NCBI GenBank assembly: GCA_028751875.1
Contig: CM054153.1
Span: forward strand, 14,137,073 to 14,201,072
DNA length: 64,000 nt
Direction of reading: 5' to 3'
Source: Rapana venosa
Taxonomy: Eukaryota; Mollusca; Gastropoda; Neogastropoda; Muricidae
Each line of letters starts with the position of its first letter. The first letter of the stretch is position 1. Below, piece after piece: positions 49,101 through 55,905 of this stretch. Made by a program: the position numbers and the translations under genes. The notes under the pieces were generated by a model that saw only the letters and a program-made list of their open reading frames with translations, was not told the DNA's origin and searched no databases.

Positions 49101-50693
49101 GAATTTTTTGGGCACATCTACTATTGTTTTGGTTGTCGTCAAAAAATGCGCAAGACACAGTTTTAAAAGATTTTTTAAAAACTTTTTGGGAGATAAGGGG
49201 GTGGAGTGCATATTGATCAAATAAATCTGAATACTTATAGCAACTGAATACTTATTATATCTTAGCACATAACCGTAACCAAATCTAATTACTTATCATA
49301 ACCCACAAATGTGAATACTTAATGATAGCTTCTTTGGTCTGTTCTAGAGAGGACATCTTCGGAGGAATCATCCACTCCTGGCCAAGACAAGCATGACCAA
49401 AAGGCGGCAGAGATGTGGCGTCATCTCTACTTATCCTTGAAGGAGGAGCGAGAAATTGGAGTGATGAATGCCAGTTCCTGCATACAGTTCTTGAGTCAGA
49501 GGATTAATTCAACAGCAATCCTGCAGTACCTGTCACAGTGCTGGGAGGAGAGCCAGGTCTGGACAGAAAATGTGATGGACACGTCTTTCTGGTTGTCAGG
49601 CTTGTCCAGTCTGCAGGAAAAAGCAGCACGGCATGTGTCAGCAGCAGTGAAAGAGATGCCCTCAGCAATATCAGAAACCTACCAAGCCCTCTTTCGCACT
49701 ATCTTCCAGTCTGCTCAACACCAGCCACACAACCAAGACACACAGGAAGACGGAGAGAAAGAGGGATGGGGGGTTTCAGTAGATGAGAACGAGGAGGATG
49801 TAACGATAGAAGGTGAGGAAGAACTTGAAATGAAATCACAGGAGTATAAAGCTTACGGTGAAAACAAACATAGGAGAAAGTGGATAAAAGCCTTCAATAG
49901 GTTTTTGAAAAAGACCCAAAAAGTCATGTTCCGTGTGGGAAATAAACTGCACAAGACTTGGCGTAAAATCAAGAACAAATCTGTCCAGTTTTGGTCTGAG
50001 AAGCCTGCCTTTGGTCGAATGGCTGCCAAGTTGAGGAACAACATCAACACATTGTACTCCAGGCTGCAGAAAAAGACGCAGGATTTGTTCAAGGAACACT
50101 CTGAGGCAAAACATGAAGAACAGAGAAAGAATTCTAAGCAAGGTGATAAAGAAACAGAAAAAAAAGTATCTGACAAGGATGATGAAAATGAACAAAAGGA
50201 AAGAATGACAAAACAAGGGGTGGAGGAAGAGAACAAGGAACGCAGAGCTGCTGCTGCCAGTTTCCAAATTCAGTCCAAGTTCCAACAACTTTACAGCAAA
50301 GTGGGCTCCATGAATGTAGAGGACTGGGTCCACACTGATGCCGCTGAATTGATGAAAGATATGGAGCTAGTTTACAAACAGTACGACAGTCTTCACCTGG
50401 ACCTTCCCGTCTCAGGCAGGCAGTGGCTGGCCTGTCAGCGTACGTTTTGGACCAGTCTTGTGGCTCATCGAGAGCTGTCTCAACCCTCACTGGAGTGCTC
50501 TGAGTTCATGGCTCCTTGGCAGCTTGCTGTGATTGAGGAACAGAACTCTGCAAATTCACCACTCGGGAAGATCCAAGAACACTCTGCGTCAGGAAAGGAC
50601 AACCCTTGGACCAGTGCGGACCACACGGACATGCATAACAGCAACAGCGACAAAGATGATCATCAATGCTCAGGAGATGATTGTCATGCGTAG
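28488..50693 (+). CDS. CCPG1-like: CCPG1/PBXIP1-like ER-phagy receptor gene, nine coding exons (whole gene span)
   Basis: In vertebrates CCPG1 is a single-pass ER membrane protein whose cytosolic N-terminus binds LC3/GABARAP and FIP200, driving selective autophagy of the ER. The sequence shows nine exons with GT/AG borders: 28488-28565, 30898-31072, 32299-32411, 32967-33288, about 38561-39157, 40168-40345, 43588-43724, 48065-48194 and 49348-50693. Phases match at every junction except into exon 5. The product has an acidic/serine N-terminus with W-A-V-V at residues 16-19, a Ser/Thr/Pro-rich cytosolic-type stretch, one membrane span (exons 6-7), a Gln/Glu/Lys coiled coil (exons 7-8) and a 447-residue C-terminal exon with an acidic then a strongly basic segment. 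Length is about 1,000 residues against roughly 750 in human; the extra length is mostly in exon 5 and the cytosolic part. Local likenesses to human CCPG1 include the N-terminus, the sequence just after the membrane span and a W-x-x-L-Y motif early in exon 9. PBXIP1 is the main alternative. Family assignment is inferred from recalled similarity, without a database search. Confidence 0.75.
28660..28780. repeat. Dispersed repeat fragment in intron 1
   Basis: CCTGGTCTTCTCCTGTGCGT and the following GTTTGCTCACTGGCGTCAAC resemble 31139-31235 and 58459-58565. Confidence 0.6.
28860..29063 (-). mobile_element. SINE family C copy in intron 1
   Basis: ACTGGCAGGTCTGTATACGT, TTGACCTGGGAAATAGTAAA, TTAATTTGCCAGACACTGCT and GAGATCTGAACCCACAACTT are in the order of the family. 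Confidence 0.7.
29077..29941 (+). mobile_element. 5'-truncated LINE (PHD-containing family) with target-site duplication
   Basis: Encodes the end of an ORF2: a degenerate PHD-type finger (two of the eight ligands replaced), then [12 protein letters not shown], the F-L-L-Y-G-S-E-T signature (followed by a stop) and the remaining tail in another frame. It ends in (GAA)n. GAAGTTATAC flanks it at 29067-29076 and 29942-29951, a clean 10-bp duplication. Over about 152 aligned residues it differs from the copy at 36004-37595 by roughly eight substitutions and two one-residue gaps. It lies in intron 1 of the CCPG1-like gene. Confidence 0.9.
29952..30632 (+). pseudogene. RTE-like LINE C-terminal fragment
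   Basis: An open frame of over 200 codons reads [30 protein letters not shown] and [14 protein letters not shown] at about 30,571 replaces the usual Trp of the W-K-R-F motif, which is still encoded after it. It ends near ATGGCTAATGATGAAAAAAA. A different family from its immediate upstream neighbour. Intron 1. Confidence 0.85.
30898..31072 (+). CDS. CCPG1-like: CCPG1-like exon 2: serine tract plus acidic FIR-like motif
   Basis: Acceptor is TTTTCAACACAG and donor is G|GTAGGT; length is 175 nt, entering in phase 0 and leaving one base. It encodes a serine run followed by [12 protein letters not shown]. That resembles the FIP200-interacting (FIR) motifs of vertebrate CCPG1, which have a Ser/Asp start, alternating hydrophobics and an acidic tail. 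The rest is Glu/Gln-rich and low complexity. The motif call is by resemblance only; splice phase and frame are seen directly. Confidence 0.72.
31246..31505. repeat. Dispersed repeat family H with (GA)n and poly-G in intron 2
   Basis: GAAATTCCAGAAGGTGGAGA and GAAAGAGCCCCTAGAATCCT match 60386-60625. An AG array and an 18-20 base G run lie between. Confidence 0.7.
31690..32215. mobile_element. SINE family C (+) followed by family D (-) fragment, intron 2
   Basis: CTATAGCCAAGTGGTACCAC (A-box-like) and GTGGTGGGTTTGAATCTTGG (B-box-like) start a + strand C copy that runs to about 31,960. GGCAGAGCGGGCTATTATTA through GAATTGAACCCAGATTCTC is a D fragment. A compound of two SINE relics. Confidence 0.7.
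32299..32411 (+). CDS. CCPG1-like: CCPG1-like exon 3
   Basis: Acceptor is CTGTTCAG and donor is GAG|GTAAAG. It starts with two bases that complete the split glycine codon from exon 2, then gives 37 codons open to the donor (phase 0 out). The peptide is Ala/Val/Leu-rich (A-D-N-M-Q-P-L-Q then V-V-T-A-P-V-A-A-A) and has no recognisable domain. It belongs to the cytosolic linker by position. Confidence 0.65.
32540..32625. repeat. (TG)n microsatellite, intron 3
   Basis: About 40 TG units with one GAG interruption. Confidence 0.95.
32967..33288 (+). CDS. CCPG1-like: CCPG1-like exon 4: Ser/Thr/Glu-rich cytosolic segment
   Basis: Acceptor is GTTTCCTTGCAG and donor is CAG|GTAAGG; length is 322 nt, 107 codons plus one base. 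The peptide is rich in Ser, Thr, Glu and Gln, with no domain. It includes [11 protein letters not shown] and [11 protein letters not shown], which are short acidic/hydrophobic stretches that could act as interaction motifs. The composition fits a disordered cytosolic tail subject to phosphorylation. That role is an inference. Confidence 0.7.
33478..33762 (+). mobile_element. Young tRNA-derived SINE family A, with target-site duplication
   Basis: Begins GGAGGCACCGTGGTCGAGTG (A-box-like) with B box GCGGGTTCGATCCCCGC. The body contains TGTCCTTGGGAAAGACACTT, a motif shared by many animal SINEs, and it ends CTCGAAAGAACATACTAC. Flanks AAGATCATGGCA (33466-33477) and AAGACCATGGCA (33763-33774) form a 12-bp duplication with one mismatch. 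Intron 4. Confidence 0.9.
34055..34352 (-). mobile_element. tRNA/5S-hybrid SINE family B
   Basis: On the - strand GGGATAGCTCAGTGGTCGGA (tRNA-like) is followed by AAGTTAAGCAGCGTCGAGCG and GTTGGATGGGTGACCG, which look like 5S rRNA. The tail then contains GGTACCTGCCCTCTTTAGGG. Very close to 63049-63335. Intron 4. Confidence 0.85.
34970..35635. repeat. CT/CTCA simple-sequence cluster with poly-G
   Basis: (CT)n at 34,970-34,987; G run at about 35,035-35,054; CTCA tetranucleotide array at about 35,160-35,224; (CT)n at 35,333-35,402 then (CA)n. GATCTAGATC-type blocks alternate with the CT arrays three times, so the whole cluster looks like a higher-order duplication. Confidence 0.85.
36004..37595 (-). 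mobile_element. 5'-truncated LINE with intact 402-codon RT/PHD frame and 15-bp target-site duplication
   Basis: The - strand frame 37571-36363 encodes 402 residues, ending just before the C-terminal tail, which continues in other frames. It has [27 protein letters not shown], the catalytic [10 protein letters not shown], then a PHD-type finger with all eight ligands (C-x2-C-x10-C-x2-C-x4-H-x2-C-x13-C-x2-C), and L-L-Y-G-S-E-T-W. It ends in (GAA)n on its own strand (36004-36020 on the map). TATCAGTTATCACAA occurs at 35989-36003 and again at 37596-37610, a perfect duplication. Same family as 29077-29941 but inverted. Intron 4. Confidence 0.93.
37606..37680 (+). repeat. Dispersed repeat family G
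   Basis: ATAATGTATGGAATTTATAT, then AGTGCTGAGTCTTGCAAAGC and AAATCAAAGCGCTTTATTGA. Confidence 0.7.
37681..38520. repeat. Two head-to-head family E copies, intron 4
   Basis: 37,681-38,010 reads one way (TCCTCTGAAGTCAGAGTATG) and 38,260-38,520 the other (CAGCTTAACACCCTGGGGCT). The first contains a local duplication TTCATCCATGACAAGCTCAT at 37,740 and 37,794. Confidence 0.7.
38561..39157 (+). CDS. CCPG1-like: CCPG1-like exon 5: Pro/Ser-rich repeat exon, frame broken in this consensus
   Basis: The 3' border is clear: S-F-R-Y-R-R-S-E then donor GAG|GTGAGG after 39157, phase 0. The last 68 codons from 38954 are open and read [16 protein letters not shown] and onward. Upstream are two earlier copies of the same roughly 125-nt unit, starting near 38700 and 38824. 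Each is open in a different frame, with an 18-base G run at 38859-38876 between copies two and three. A plausible acceptor is CTTTCACAAAG before 38561; from there, exon 4's spare base gives an open frame only to a TGA near 38649. Either the consensus has indels in homopolymers, or the exon starts later than shown, or the allele is broken. The 5' end is therefore approximate. Confidence 0.45.
38700..39080 (+). repeat. Coding minisatellite, three units of about 125 bp
   Basis: Units start at 38700 (TTGCACCCCAACACGCC), 38824 (GTGCGCCCCAACACCAAA) and 38954 (GTGCATCCTCAACATGCT). Each has an AG-rich middle and a CCATCACC/CCACCCC block, and PEHP-type codons close the last two. Spacings are 124 and 130; a 126-nt (42-codon) unit would be in frame. 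Overlaps exon 5. Confidence 0.7.
39246..39330 (+). repeat. Dispersed repeat family G
   Basis: AACAATAATAATAAATGGAA, then TTTATATAGCGCTATATCTT, and CAAATCAAAGCGCTTTCACT. Confidence 0.75.
39377..39860. repeat. CA and GT microsatellite cluster, intron 5
   Basis: CA at 39,377-39,420, GT/GCAT at about 39,566-39,670 with a G run after it, and GT at 39,780-39,850. Confidence 0.9.
40168..40345 (+). CDS. CCPG1-like: CCPG1-like exon 6: lysine stop-transfer patch and membrane span
   Basis: Acceptor is GATTCATTGCAG and donor is CTAG|GTGAGT; 59 codons plus one base. It encodes an acidic linker, then [17 protein letters not shown] and the hydrophobic run [16 protein letters not shown], a good single membrane span. 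Lysines on the N-terminal side favour an N-cytosolic, C-luminal (type II) topology, as in CCPG1. The span ends across the exon 6/7 junction. Confidence 0.75.
40380..40700. repeat. Purine-rich GAGGGAGAATGG/GATGAT minisatellite, intron 6
   Basis: GGAGGGAGAATGGTGATCAG and relatives recur, passing into GATGAT and AATAATGAT runs. Confidence 0.8.
40720..40805 (-). mobile_element. SINE family C 3' fragment
   Basis: GAGCTCCGAGGTTCACAAGT and CCACCGTGAAGGTAGCAGC match 59190-59270. Confidence 0.55.
41357..41437. repeat. 27-bp tandem repeat, three copies
   Basis: AAGGCTTCTGTGTTGATTAA starts at 41357, 41384 and 41411. An ATC array precedes it at 41,256-41,283. Confidence 0.95.
41570..41760 (-). mobile_element. 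SINE family B, truncated
   Basis: TTCCCATAACCTATGCAATC and AGAGGGCAGGTACCCATTTA are as in family B; the tRNA/5S head is missing. Confidence 0.7.
41860..42330. repeat. SINE family D followed by family E, intron 6
   Basis: GAGGATAATGGAATAAGCAC through CTCATCTGAAGGAC is D (-). From GTTGAGATTGTCTTCATCCG to GGGTGACCTCAAGGGTG is E. Confidence 0.7.
42760..42950. repeat. 95-bp tandem duplication with TATATAAA
   Basis: GAAGTGAACCGGCCGCATAG at 42760 and GAAGTGAACCAGCTGCATAG at 42855. Each is followed by CTATATAAA and a shared AATCATTCATTATTTCTGA. Confidence 0.9.
42994..43086. repeat. Imperfect palindrome/hairpin, intron 6
   Basis: Inner arms CACTGTCAGATGA (43023-43035) and TCATCTGACAGTG (43053-43065) are perfect over 13 bp with a 17-base loop. 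Outer arms GTGATTGCTCAA (42994-43005) and TTGAACAATCAC (43075-43086) pair at 11 of 12. Confidence 0.85.
43170..43560 (+). mobile_element. tRNA-derived SINE family F, intron 6 (abuts exon 7)
   Basis: TGCGGTGGTTCAATCCCCGT (B-box-like) heads it. GATGAGATGATAAACCAAGG and CCCACGGCAACACGAGAGTT follow, and the tail is CTCCCCAGGGAGAGCAGCCC with ATTTCATGCAGAGG. It ends about 30 bases before the exon 7 acceptor. Confidence 0.75.
43588..43724 (+). CDS. CCPG1-like: CCPG1-like exon 7: end of membrane span and start of coiled coil
   Basis: Acceptor is GCATTCACAG and donor is CTTCAG|GTATTG. Two bases complete the split glycine, followed by [20 protein letters not shown]. The I-Q-K stretch just after the span resembles the same position in human CCPG1. 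The remainder is Gln/Glu/Lys-rich with heptad-like leucines, consistent with the luminal coiled coil. It leaves in phase 0. Confidence 0.72.
43725..44820. other. Intron 7, proximal part without assigned features
   Basis: A TGTTTTGTT-rich start, then unremarkable sequence. No coding or repeat match was recognised apart from a short GC-rich patch at about 44,335-44,365. Confidence 0.5.
44820..45665. repeat. CA/CT microsatellite cluster, intron 7
   Basis: Begins with a short family D fragment (44,845-44,945), then CA at about 44,955-45,040, CA with CATGCATACACG at 45,215-45,440, CT at 45,468-45,565, an ACTT array at 45,595-45,612 and CA to 45,662. Confidence 0.9.
46080..46150. repeat. (CT)n microsatellite, intron 7
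   Basis: About 34 CT units, then CGCTCTGTCTGTCTGTC. Confidence 0.95.
46656..46948 (-). mobile_element. Young SINE family A with target-site duplication
   Basis: The reverse complement matches 33478-33762 along its length, from GGAGGCACCGTGGTCGAGTG to CGAAAGAACATAC. TATGACTCCTGT flanks it perfectly at 46644-46655 and 46949-46960. Intron 7. Confidence 0.93.
47520..47890 (-). mobile_element. Family C fragment plus SINE family D copy, intron 7
   Basis: GCCGCAAATCTCACCGACTT and CATTAAGGCAGCCACATTAT look like a C tail. GGAATAGCCTACTCTTTTGA, CTCATCCAAAGGACTTTTGG and GTGTTAATTCCAGGGAAAAA are family D. Confidence 0.65.
48065..48194 (+). CDS. CCPG1-like: CCPG1-like exon 8: coiled coil
   Basis: Acceptor is GTTGTGACTGCAG and donor is ACAG|GTGAGT; 43 codons plus one base. 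The peptide is a clear coiled coil ([19 protein letters not shown]) with leucines or valines at a/d spacing. The frame is closed by stops on either side outside the splice sites, and phases agree with exons 7 and 9. Confidence 0.75.
48596..49022. repeat. Highly diverged minisatellite, about 23-bp unit, intron 8
   Basis: A unit like CTTAGGGACATGATTCCAGATTG recurs about 15 times with heavy divergence; clear copies are near 48,649, 48,675, 48,720, 48,766, 48,788 and 49,000. The phrases GCTTAGGGACA, TTGCTTGGGG and TCCCAGATTG keep the phase. Confidence 0.8.
49348..50693 (+). CDS. CCPG1-like: CCPG1-like exon 9: 447-codon terminal luminal domain exon and stop
   Basis: Acceptor is TTGGTCTGTTCTAG. 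Two bases complete a Glu codon, then 447 codons run to TAG at 50691. This is the longest high-quality reading frame in the window. Early on it reads [14 protein letters not shown], which resembles a W-x-x-L-Y motif at the end of the human CCPG1 coiled coil. A very acidic stretch (about 49,750-49,850) is followed by a basic amphipathic cassette ([16 protein letters not shown]) and a Lys/Glu-rich linker. Near the C-terminus is a compact Trp-containing region around V-E-D-W-V-H-T-D and W-L-A-C-Q-R-T-F-W. This is the order seen in the luminal half of CCPG1/PBXIP1. The tail is acidic, Ser/Asp/His-rich and ends D-D-C-H-A with no KDEL-type signal. Confidence 0.8.
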
Positions 50694-51620
50694 TACTTAA
50701 AAGCGATGAAGACCATGATTACAGCCATGCTGTTGACAAGACCCTACAGTATCTTTCCCCTAAAGGTTGAAAAGAAAGTAATTATTTGGACAACATACCA
50801 GACGGTGCTGCTAAAGGAACATCCACCCAGGAAGCATGGTACATCCAACATGGAGAAACAATCTACACTCCGAGGAGCACAAAGCGGATTGGGTGTTTGA
50901 GTGTGCCACAGATTGGGAAGATGTTCGTCAACAAGAATATGAGGCAAATTGGGTATTTGAATGTGCCGCCAATCACAGAGTTACTCATCAGAAGAAAACA
51001 GGAGGAATATTCCGATCTGAGAATAGAAAGGCCAGATTCTTGATAAGCTTGGCATTGTTAGGATAAGTAGAATAGATTGTAGGAAATAACAGAATGATTT
51101 AGAAAAGTAACCACTGTCAAAATATCTGTTGGCGGTTTAGTGGATTTTGCTAAAAAATTATATTTGTATGTGTGTGTTACCTCTTCTAGATAGAAAAGGG
51201 AAAATGAGGGTTTATAAAAAAAAAAAAAAATTGAAAAGACAAGCAAGCCTCTTCCCACCCCATTTTGGGCAGTTTTGCTTGTGTATGTGAGGGTGAGTGA
51301 GTGTGAGAGAGGGAAAGAAAGAGAGAGAGAGAGAATGTGTGTGTGTGTTGTCTCAAAGATTGTGTAAAAACCAAAGTTCTGTGAGTGGTTTGATAGCTCT
51401 TTATCATGTGAAAAGTTTTGACCGGTGAGATTGTGTGATGCATATTTTTGTGAGTGAACTAGTCTACCTGATTGAATTGAGTTGCAAGGTTTAAAAAAAA
51501 AAAAGCTTAAAAAACAACACATACACATAACACACAATCTAGTAGTAGTACTTTTGACTGGGTAAGTGTACACAAATGGGAATTATGCCAGGCTTTTAAT
51601 TGTAACATGTCACACAGACT
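50694..51620 (+). other. Probable 3' UTR / 3' flank of the CCPG1-like gene
   Basis: Follows the TAG directly. No poly(A) signal could be chosen with confidence. Contains AT-rich sequence, a GA/GT patch at about 51,300-51,345, and a near-duplicated stretch in which GATTGGGTGTTTGAGTGTGCCACAG and AATTGGGTATTTGAATGTGCCGCC lie 57 bases apart (50,888 and 50,945). Confidence 0.4.
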
Positions 51621-51960
51621 CATAGTTGGACATTTCCCAGCTTAACACTCAGAGCACCATCCAGAATATGCACTCTTGTCTCATTCCTCATATCTGGGAA
51701 TCACTATGCGACCAAAAGTACACACTGGATGAGAAGTTTGTGTTTATGGCTTGTCTTCATGTAGGCAGCCATACTCTTGACTTCAGAGGATTTTTGTTCT
51801 CCTTTGATTGAGATGACAGGTTGCTATATTAAGAGCATGTGATGAATAGAGACAATCTCAACATCACATTTTTTTAAGTATAACATTTTCATGTAGGTCT
51901 TGGCACTTTGCCTACATCAATAACTGATAAAGCTTTCTGCTCAGGCAGGTTTGAATAACA
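51620..51960. repeat. Dispersed repeat family E copy
   Basis: CCAGCTTAACACTCAGAGCA, then GACTTCAGAGGATTTTTGTT and AACATTTTCATGTAGGTCTT. Confidence 0.75.
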
Positions 51961-53540
51961 GTGCATGATGGATTAATAATTGAAATCCGTACAATCTTCC
52001 AGGCAAGCTTATGTGCAGGTCTGCAAGTGCCTTAGTTTCCTTTCTTCCATGTAGAAATTTAAAACAGATCAAGTGCACTTGTTCAAGATCTCACATTTCA
52101 TGCCTGTGTTTGGTGAGCTGTTCAAAAAAGAAGAAAAGAAAACCAAACCAGTGAGGAAGCCAAGGCTTGACCAGCATATTCTACTGAGTGGATTCCCATG
52201 TATGAAGAAGCATATGGAATATTCTGCAGGCAGTGTTGCCCCTTTGGGAAAACTTAAAAGAGAGAGTGGTAGAGAGAAATTTTTTCCAGATGTGCTCAGT
52301 GAAACTTTTGTTCAATGTGTGTGTGTGTGTGTGTGGGGGGGATGTTATGTAAGAATCAGAATCTTAGGTATTGTGACATCCACAAGGTTTTGAGCAGAAA
52401 GAAATGTGCGCTACTTTTTTTGTGTCTGTGTGAACACATTTGACCCGATAACTTGGATTTCGCTTTTTTGAAGAAAAAATGCTAATTTTAAAACTTACTC
52501 AGTTTCCATTATACCTAATGAGTTACCAGATTCATTTCAAAATTTCATAAAAGTTTTTTAAAAAATTGCTCATATAAAATTTCCCACTTTTTTCTCACTT
52601 GTTTGTATTCATTCACTTAAAGTTTTCTGTCAGGAAAGGTGACGTCATACAAAAGGTGATGTACGAACTGTGAAAAATTGCTGCTAATTATCATGCCTCC
52701 TCACTTTGGGTTATATATCTCTGTATCTGGCATGGCCCATGTGCAAGTCTGATGGGCAAGCTCAAGTTGCTGATACACATACCTTTTCAAACGTATGACT
52801 CAAGAGAATCATTTAAACCTGTGCTGTCAGGCCTGCCCATGTGAAATGGATGATGTGCAACTTGAAACATTTAAAAGGTTAAAAACTTAATAGTTCCTAG
52901 GAATCAATTTTTCAAAGACTTTGCATAGATGCATGTGCATGCATAATAGGCATGGGCTCAGGCTGAGTGACTGGAAGACGCTGATTTGAATAGATCACAA
53001 TGTATTCTGAACAGTCAGGTCTATCTCAGCTCCCTAAGCTGTTTGCAGGCTACATTTATAGCAACGCACAATATGTTTAGGATGTGTTTGTCTCTGATTG
53101 TCCCAGTCATGTTTCCTGGGAGGTTTGTGCGTGAGTCAATACTTGTGAGACAAACGGGCGCTGTGTTTTTCATTCTGTCTCAGATCTCGTAGATGATGGA
53201 GCAGGGTTTTTATTCTTTCTGAAATCTTCGATATAATGGAAGCTGAAAGAAACAGTACTTTTTAAGGTTAGTAATTTTGACACGTGCGTGTGTGTTTTGA
53301 AACAAACAAAAAACATCAACATAAACTTATAGGTTTGATTGTGTTTGGTTGTTTTTGATTTTTTTTGTTTTTTTGGGGTGTGTTGGGGGAGGGGTCATCT
53401 GTCCATTATAAAATCTGACCTTTGAAGAAAGTCCAGGGTACCGGAAAATACTAGTAGATTGACAGTTGCTGGATTAACTTGTGTTCAACTTTTGTGTATC
53501 TTTATATTATGTGTTTAGTGCTACATATTTGATTGTTTTG
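51961..53540. other. Noncoding, no gene seen
   Basis: AT-rich. A short family C-like piece lies near 52,010-52,050. Nothing else was recognised. Confidence 0.5.
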
Positions 53541-53542
53541 TA

Positions 53543-55128
53543 CAGGGTTCGTACAAATCTTAAAAAGCCCTGATTTTTGAAGATCCAAAATAAGGCCCCT
53601 AAAAAGCCCTAAAAATGAGACCTATGGCCCTGGAGGCCCTAAAAAGCCCTAAAAATGGGAACCATGAGTGGGAGTTTCTGTTGAAATGTAGATTAAACAA
53701 ATACACAAAATAAAACTTATGAGAATTGATAGCAAGAAGGATGTCCAAAGATCGTATTATGACCGATAGAGCCTGTCGTCTGCTATTCATGTCGCGCCAC
53801 CTATTTTGCCAAGGGAGGTAATTTGCCTCCATTGGAAGCGCATATTCGCTTTGCTTTCATCAGTTATTTGTTACATGCCGAAAACTACCTCCCCCTATGG
53901 TATGTCCGTAATTTGTTTGGAAAATGATGTTTAACTATGAAACTGCAATCATTAGTTAAAATAATACCAGTTTTCTGTTTACTGCGCTACAGTCCTTCTC
54001 TACGAGATTCTTCAATTTTAGCACAGCTGAGCTGTGAATAGAAAGGCCTATTGTTTGTCCTGTGCGCGTTTTAAAAAATGGCAGTCAGTGATAGAGTCGT
54101 GTGTCAGAATCGAATTGAGGAGATTATCCCACAGATTTCCTGCAGAATGCATACAGAAACAAATCCAATTCATAAGGCAAGTCACAAATGCCTGAATATT
54201 ACAAATGTACAGGGAAAATACAAATGTTTGAATATTTTCCACCACTGTATGTGGCCGGTTTAGTTGACTTTACTTTAAAATTTGCAGCTTATTCAGTTAT
54301 TGGCCGACTTGATCTGAAGATTCTTGTTTTAAAAACAAACAAAGTTTGGGCAGAGGGTGTTGGCATCCTTTTCAAGCCAGTGTTCGGCCTACCTCTCTGT
54401 CTGGATTGACCATGCGGGACTTGTACATGTATTCATAGTGAAGAGAACTTGCGTCCAGCAGCCTCTCTCTGTGTCTTTCTCAGTTTCTGTCTCTGTCTCT
54501 CTCTTTTATGCATGCATGTATGTGCATGCACACACGTGCGTGTATGTGTTTGAATTCCTGCATGTACGCATGTGTGAGATTGAAATAAAGGAGCAGAATT
54601 TGGAAGAGGCACTGTGACTGTGTGAGGGTATTGTTATTACCAGTTCTAGTACCGGGCAACCATCTGCATCTTTGGTAAGGCAAGGAGACTAGTTCACATC
54701 AGATGAAGTTTGAGGGATAGTGTCTTTAAAATTCACTTTGCTAGCTGTTTGTGAAAAATATCTTGGAATCAGAGACACTTATTTCAGTTTTCACTTTACT
54801 TTGTATTTCAAGACATGGACACTTCCATCACACCATGGATGTTTTACTGTGTGAGGATTTTAATTCATTGTTGTATCTATGAGTGAAAGACATTTTATTC
54901 TAGAACTTCACTTGAATTTGTGTCAATAATCAATATCCATCATGCAGTTGTAGACGAGAAGACTTTGCTTACGTGAATTTGAGCTTGGTTTATCAAAGTA
55001 AACGTGTACACAGGTTGATAACATACACTTTGATACCCTGAGGCTAGGCCCTAAATTTGGAAATAATGGTCCCTAAAAAGCCCTAAAAAGGCCCTAAATT
55101 TTTCCCCACCAACTCTGTATGAACCCTG
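53543..55128. mobile_element. 1.6-kb non-autonomous TIR DNA transposon, hAT-like
   Basis: The left end CAGGGTTCGTACAAATCTT pairs with the right end AACTCTGTATGAACCCTG as an imperfect inverted repeat (13 of the first 15 match). CCCTAAAAAGCCCTAAAAA occurs just inside both ends in direct orientation. TTTGTA abuts both ends (53537-53542 and 55129-55134), suggesting a short or eroded target duplication. The interior has no transposase-like frame. hAT is suggested by the CAGGGTTC terminus only. Confidence 0.65.
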
Positions 55129-55727
55129 TTTGTATCTCTTTCACATTTTTTGGTATGTATTAATTCACTGTGTGGTTATAACATGAAATATAATCTATTC
55201 TTTGTCAAACATGTAACCATTGTGATTTTTGTTTATTTTACATTGTATCATTGTTACATGTATGTAATCATTGGAATCTTTTTATATTACATAGTCTTTG
55301 TTATGTTTAAAATCATTTAAATCCTGTGGATTTGATGAAAAATTTTGCTCCTTCTGTTAAAAGTCATGAAGAAAAAGGTTATAAATGAGGAAGTCAAGAC
55401 ATTTTTTTTGTCAGCTGAAACTGAAATGCAATATTTTTTTTTAAAGAATCAATTTATTTAAAGTAGAATGCTGTTGTTTTCTTGAACTTAAAATATTTAC
55501 CATTAGTTGTTTAAGTCTAGTGTGAATGAAAGTTTAATCTCATTCAGTGGGAATGAAAGACCAGGTAGTGAGGTTGTCATTTTTTTCTTTTTTAAATCTT
55601 AAATGCTGATCAGGTTGTTCAAAAGTTGGTGAGTAGCCAACAAAACTATTCCATCATTCATACCGTAAAGAATCATGAAAATTATAAAAAGGGAACAAAT
55701 GTTTTAAATGCTGTGTGTCTGCTCAAA

Positions 55728-55730
<3 letters not shown>

Positions 55731-55789
<59 letters not shown>
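55731..55789. repeat. (AT)n microsatellite
   Basis: About 29 AT units. Confidence 0.95.
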
Positions 55790-55790
<1 letters not shown>

Positions 55791-55834
55791 CAGTGGCTTC
55801 AGTTTCCTTACCTTTTCTTGTTGTATGCTTGAGA

Positions 55835-55905
55835 GAAGTAAGGTCTCTGATGCCTCACTCCCCTACGACCTTATAAGTTATGGGACACCTTTACCTTTTG
55901 TATGC
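55835..55905 (+). mobile_element. SINE family B 3' fragment
   Basis: GTAAGGTCTCTGATGCCTCA, CTCCCCTACGACCTTATAAG and TTATGGGACACCTTTACC. The same 3' end as 63049-63335, reversed. Confidence 0.75.

Noticed and set aside
49836..50333. Long - strand open frames opposite the terminal exon
   Set aside because: Antisense shadow of the well-supported + strand exon, with hydrophobic composition caused by the Lys/Glu codons opposite.
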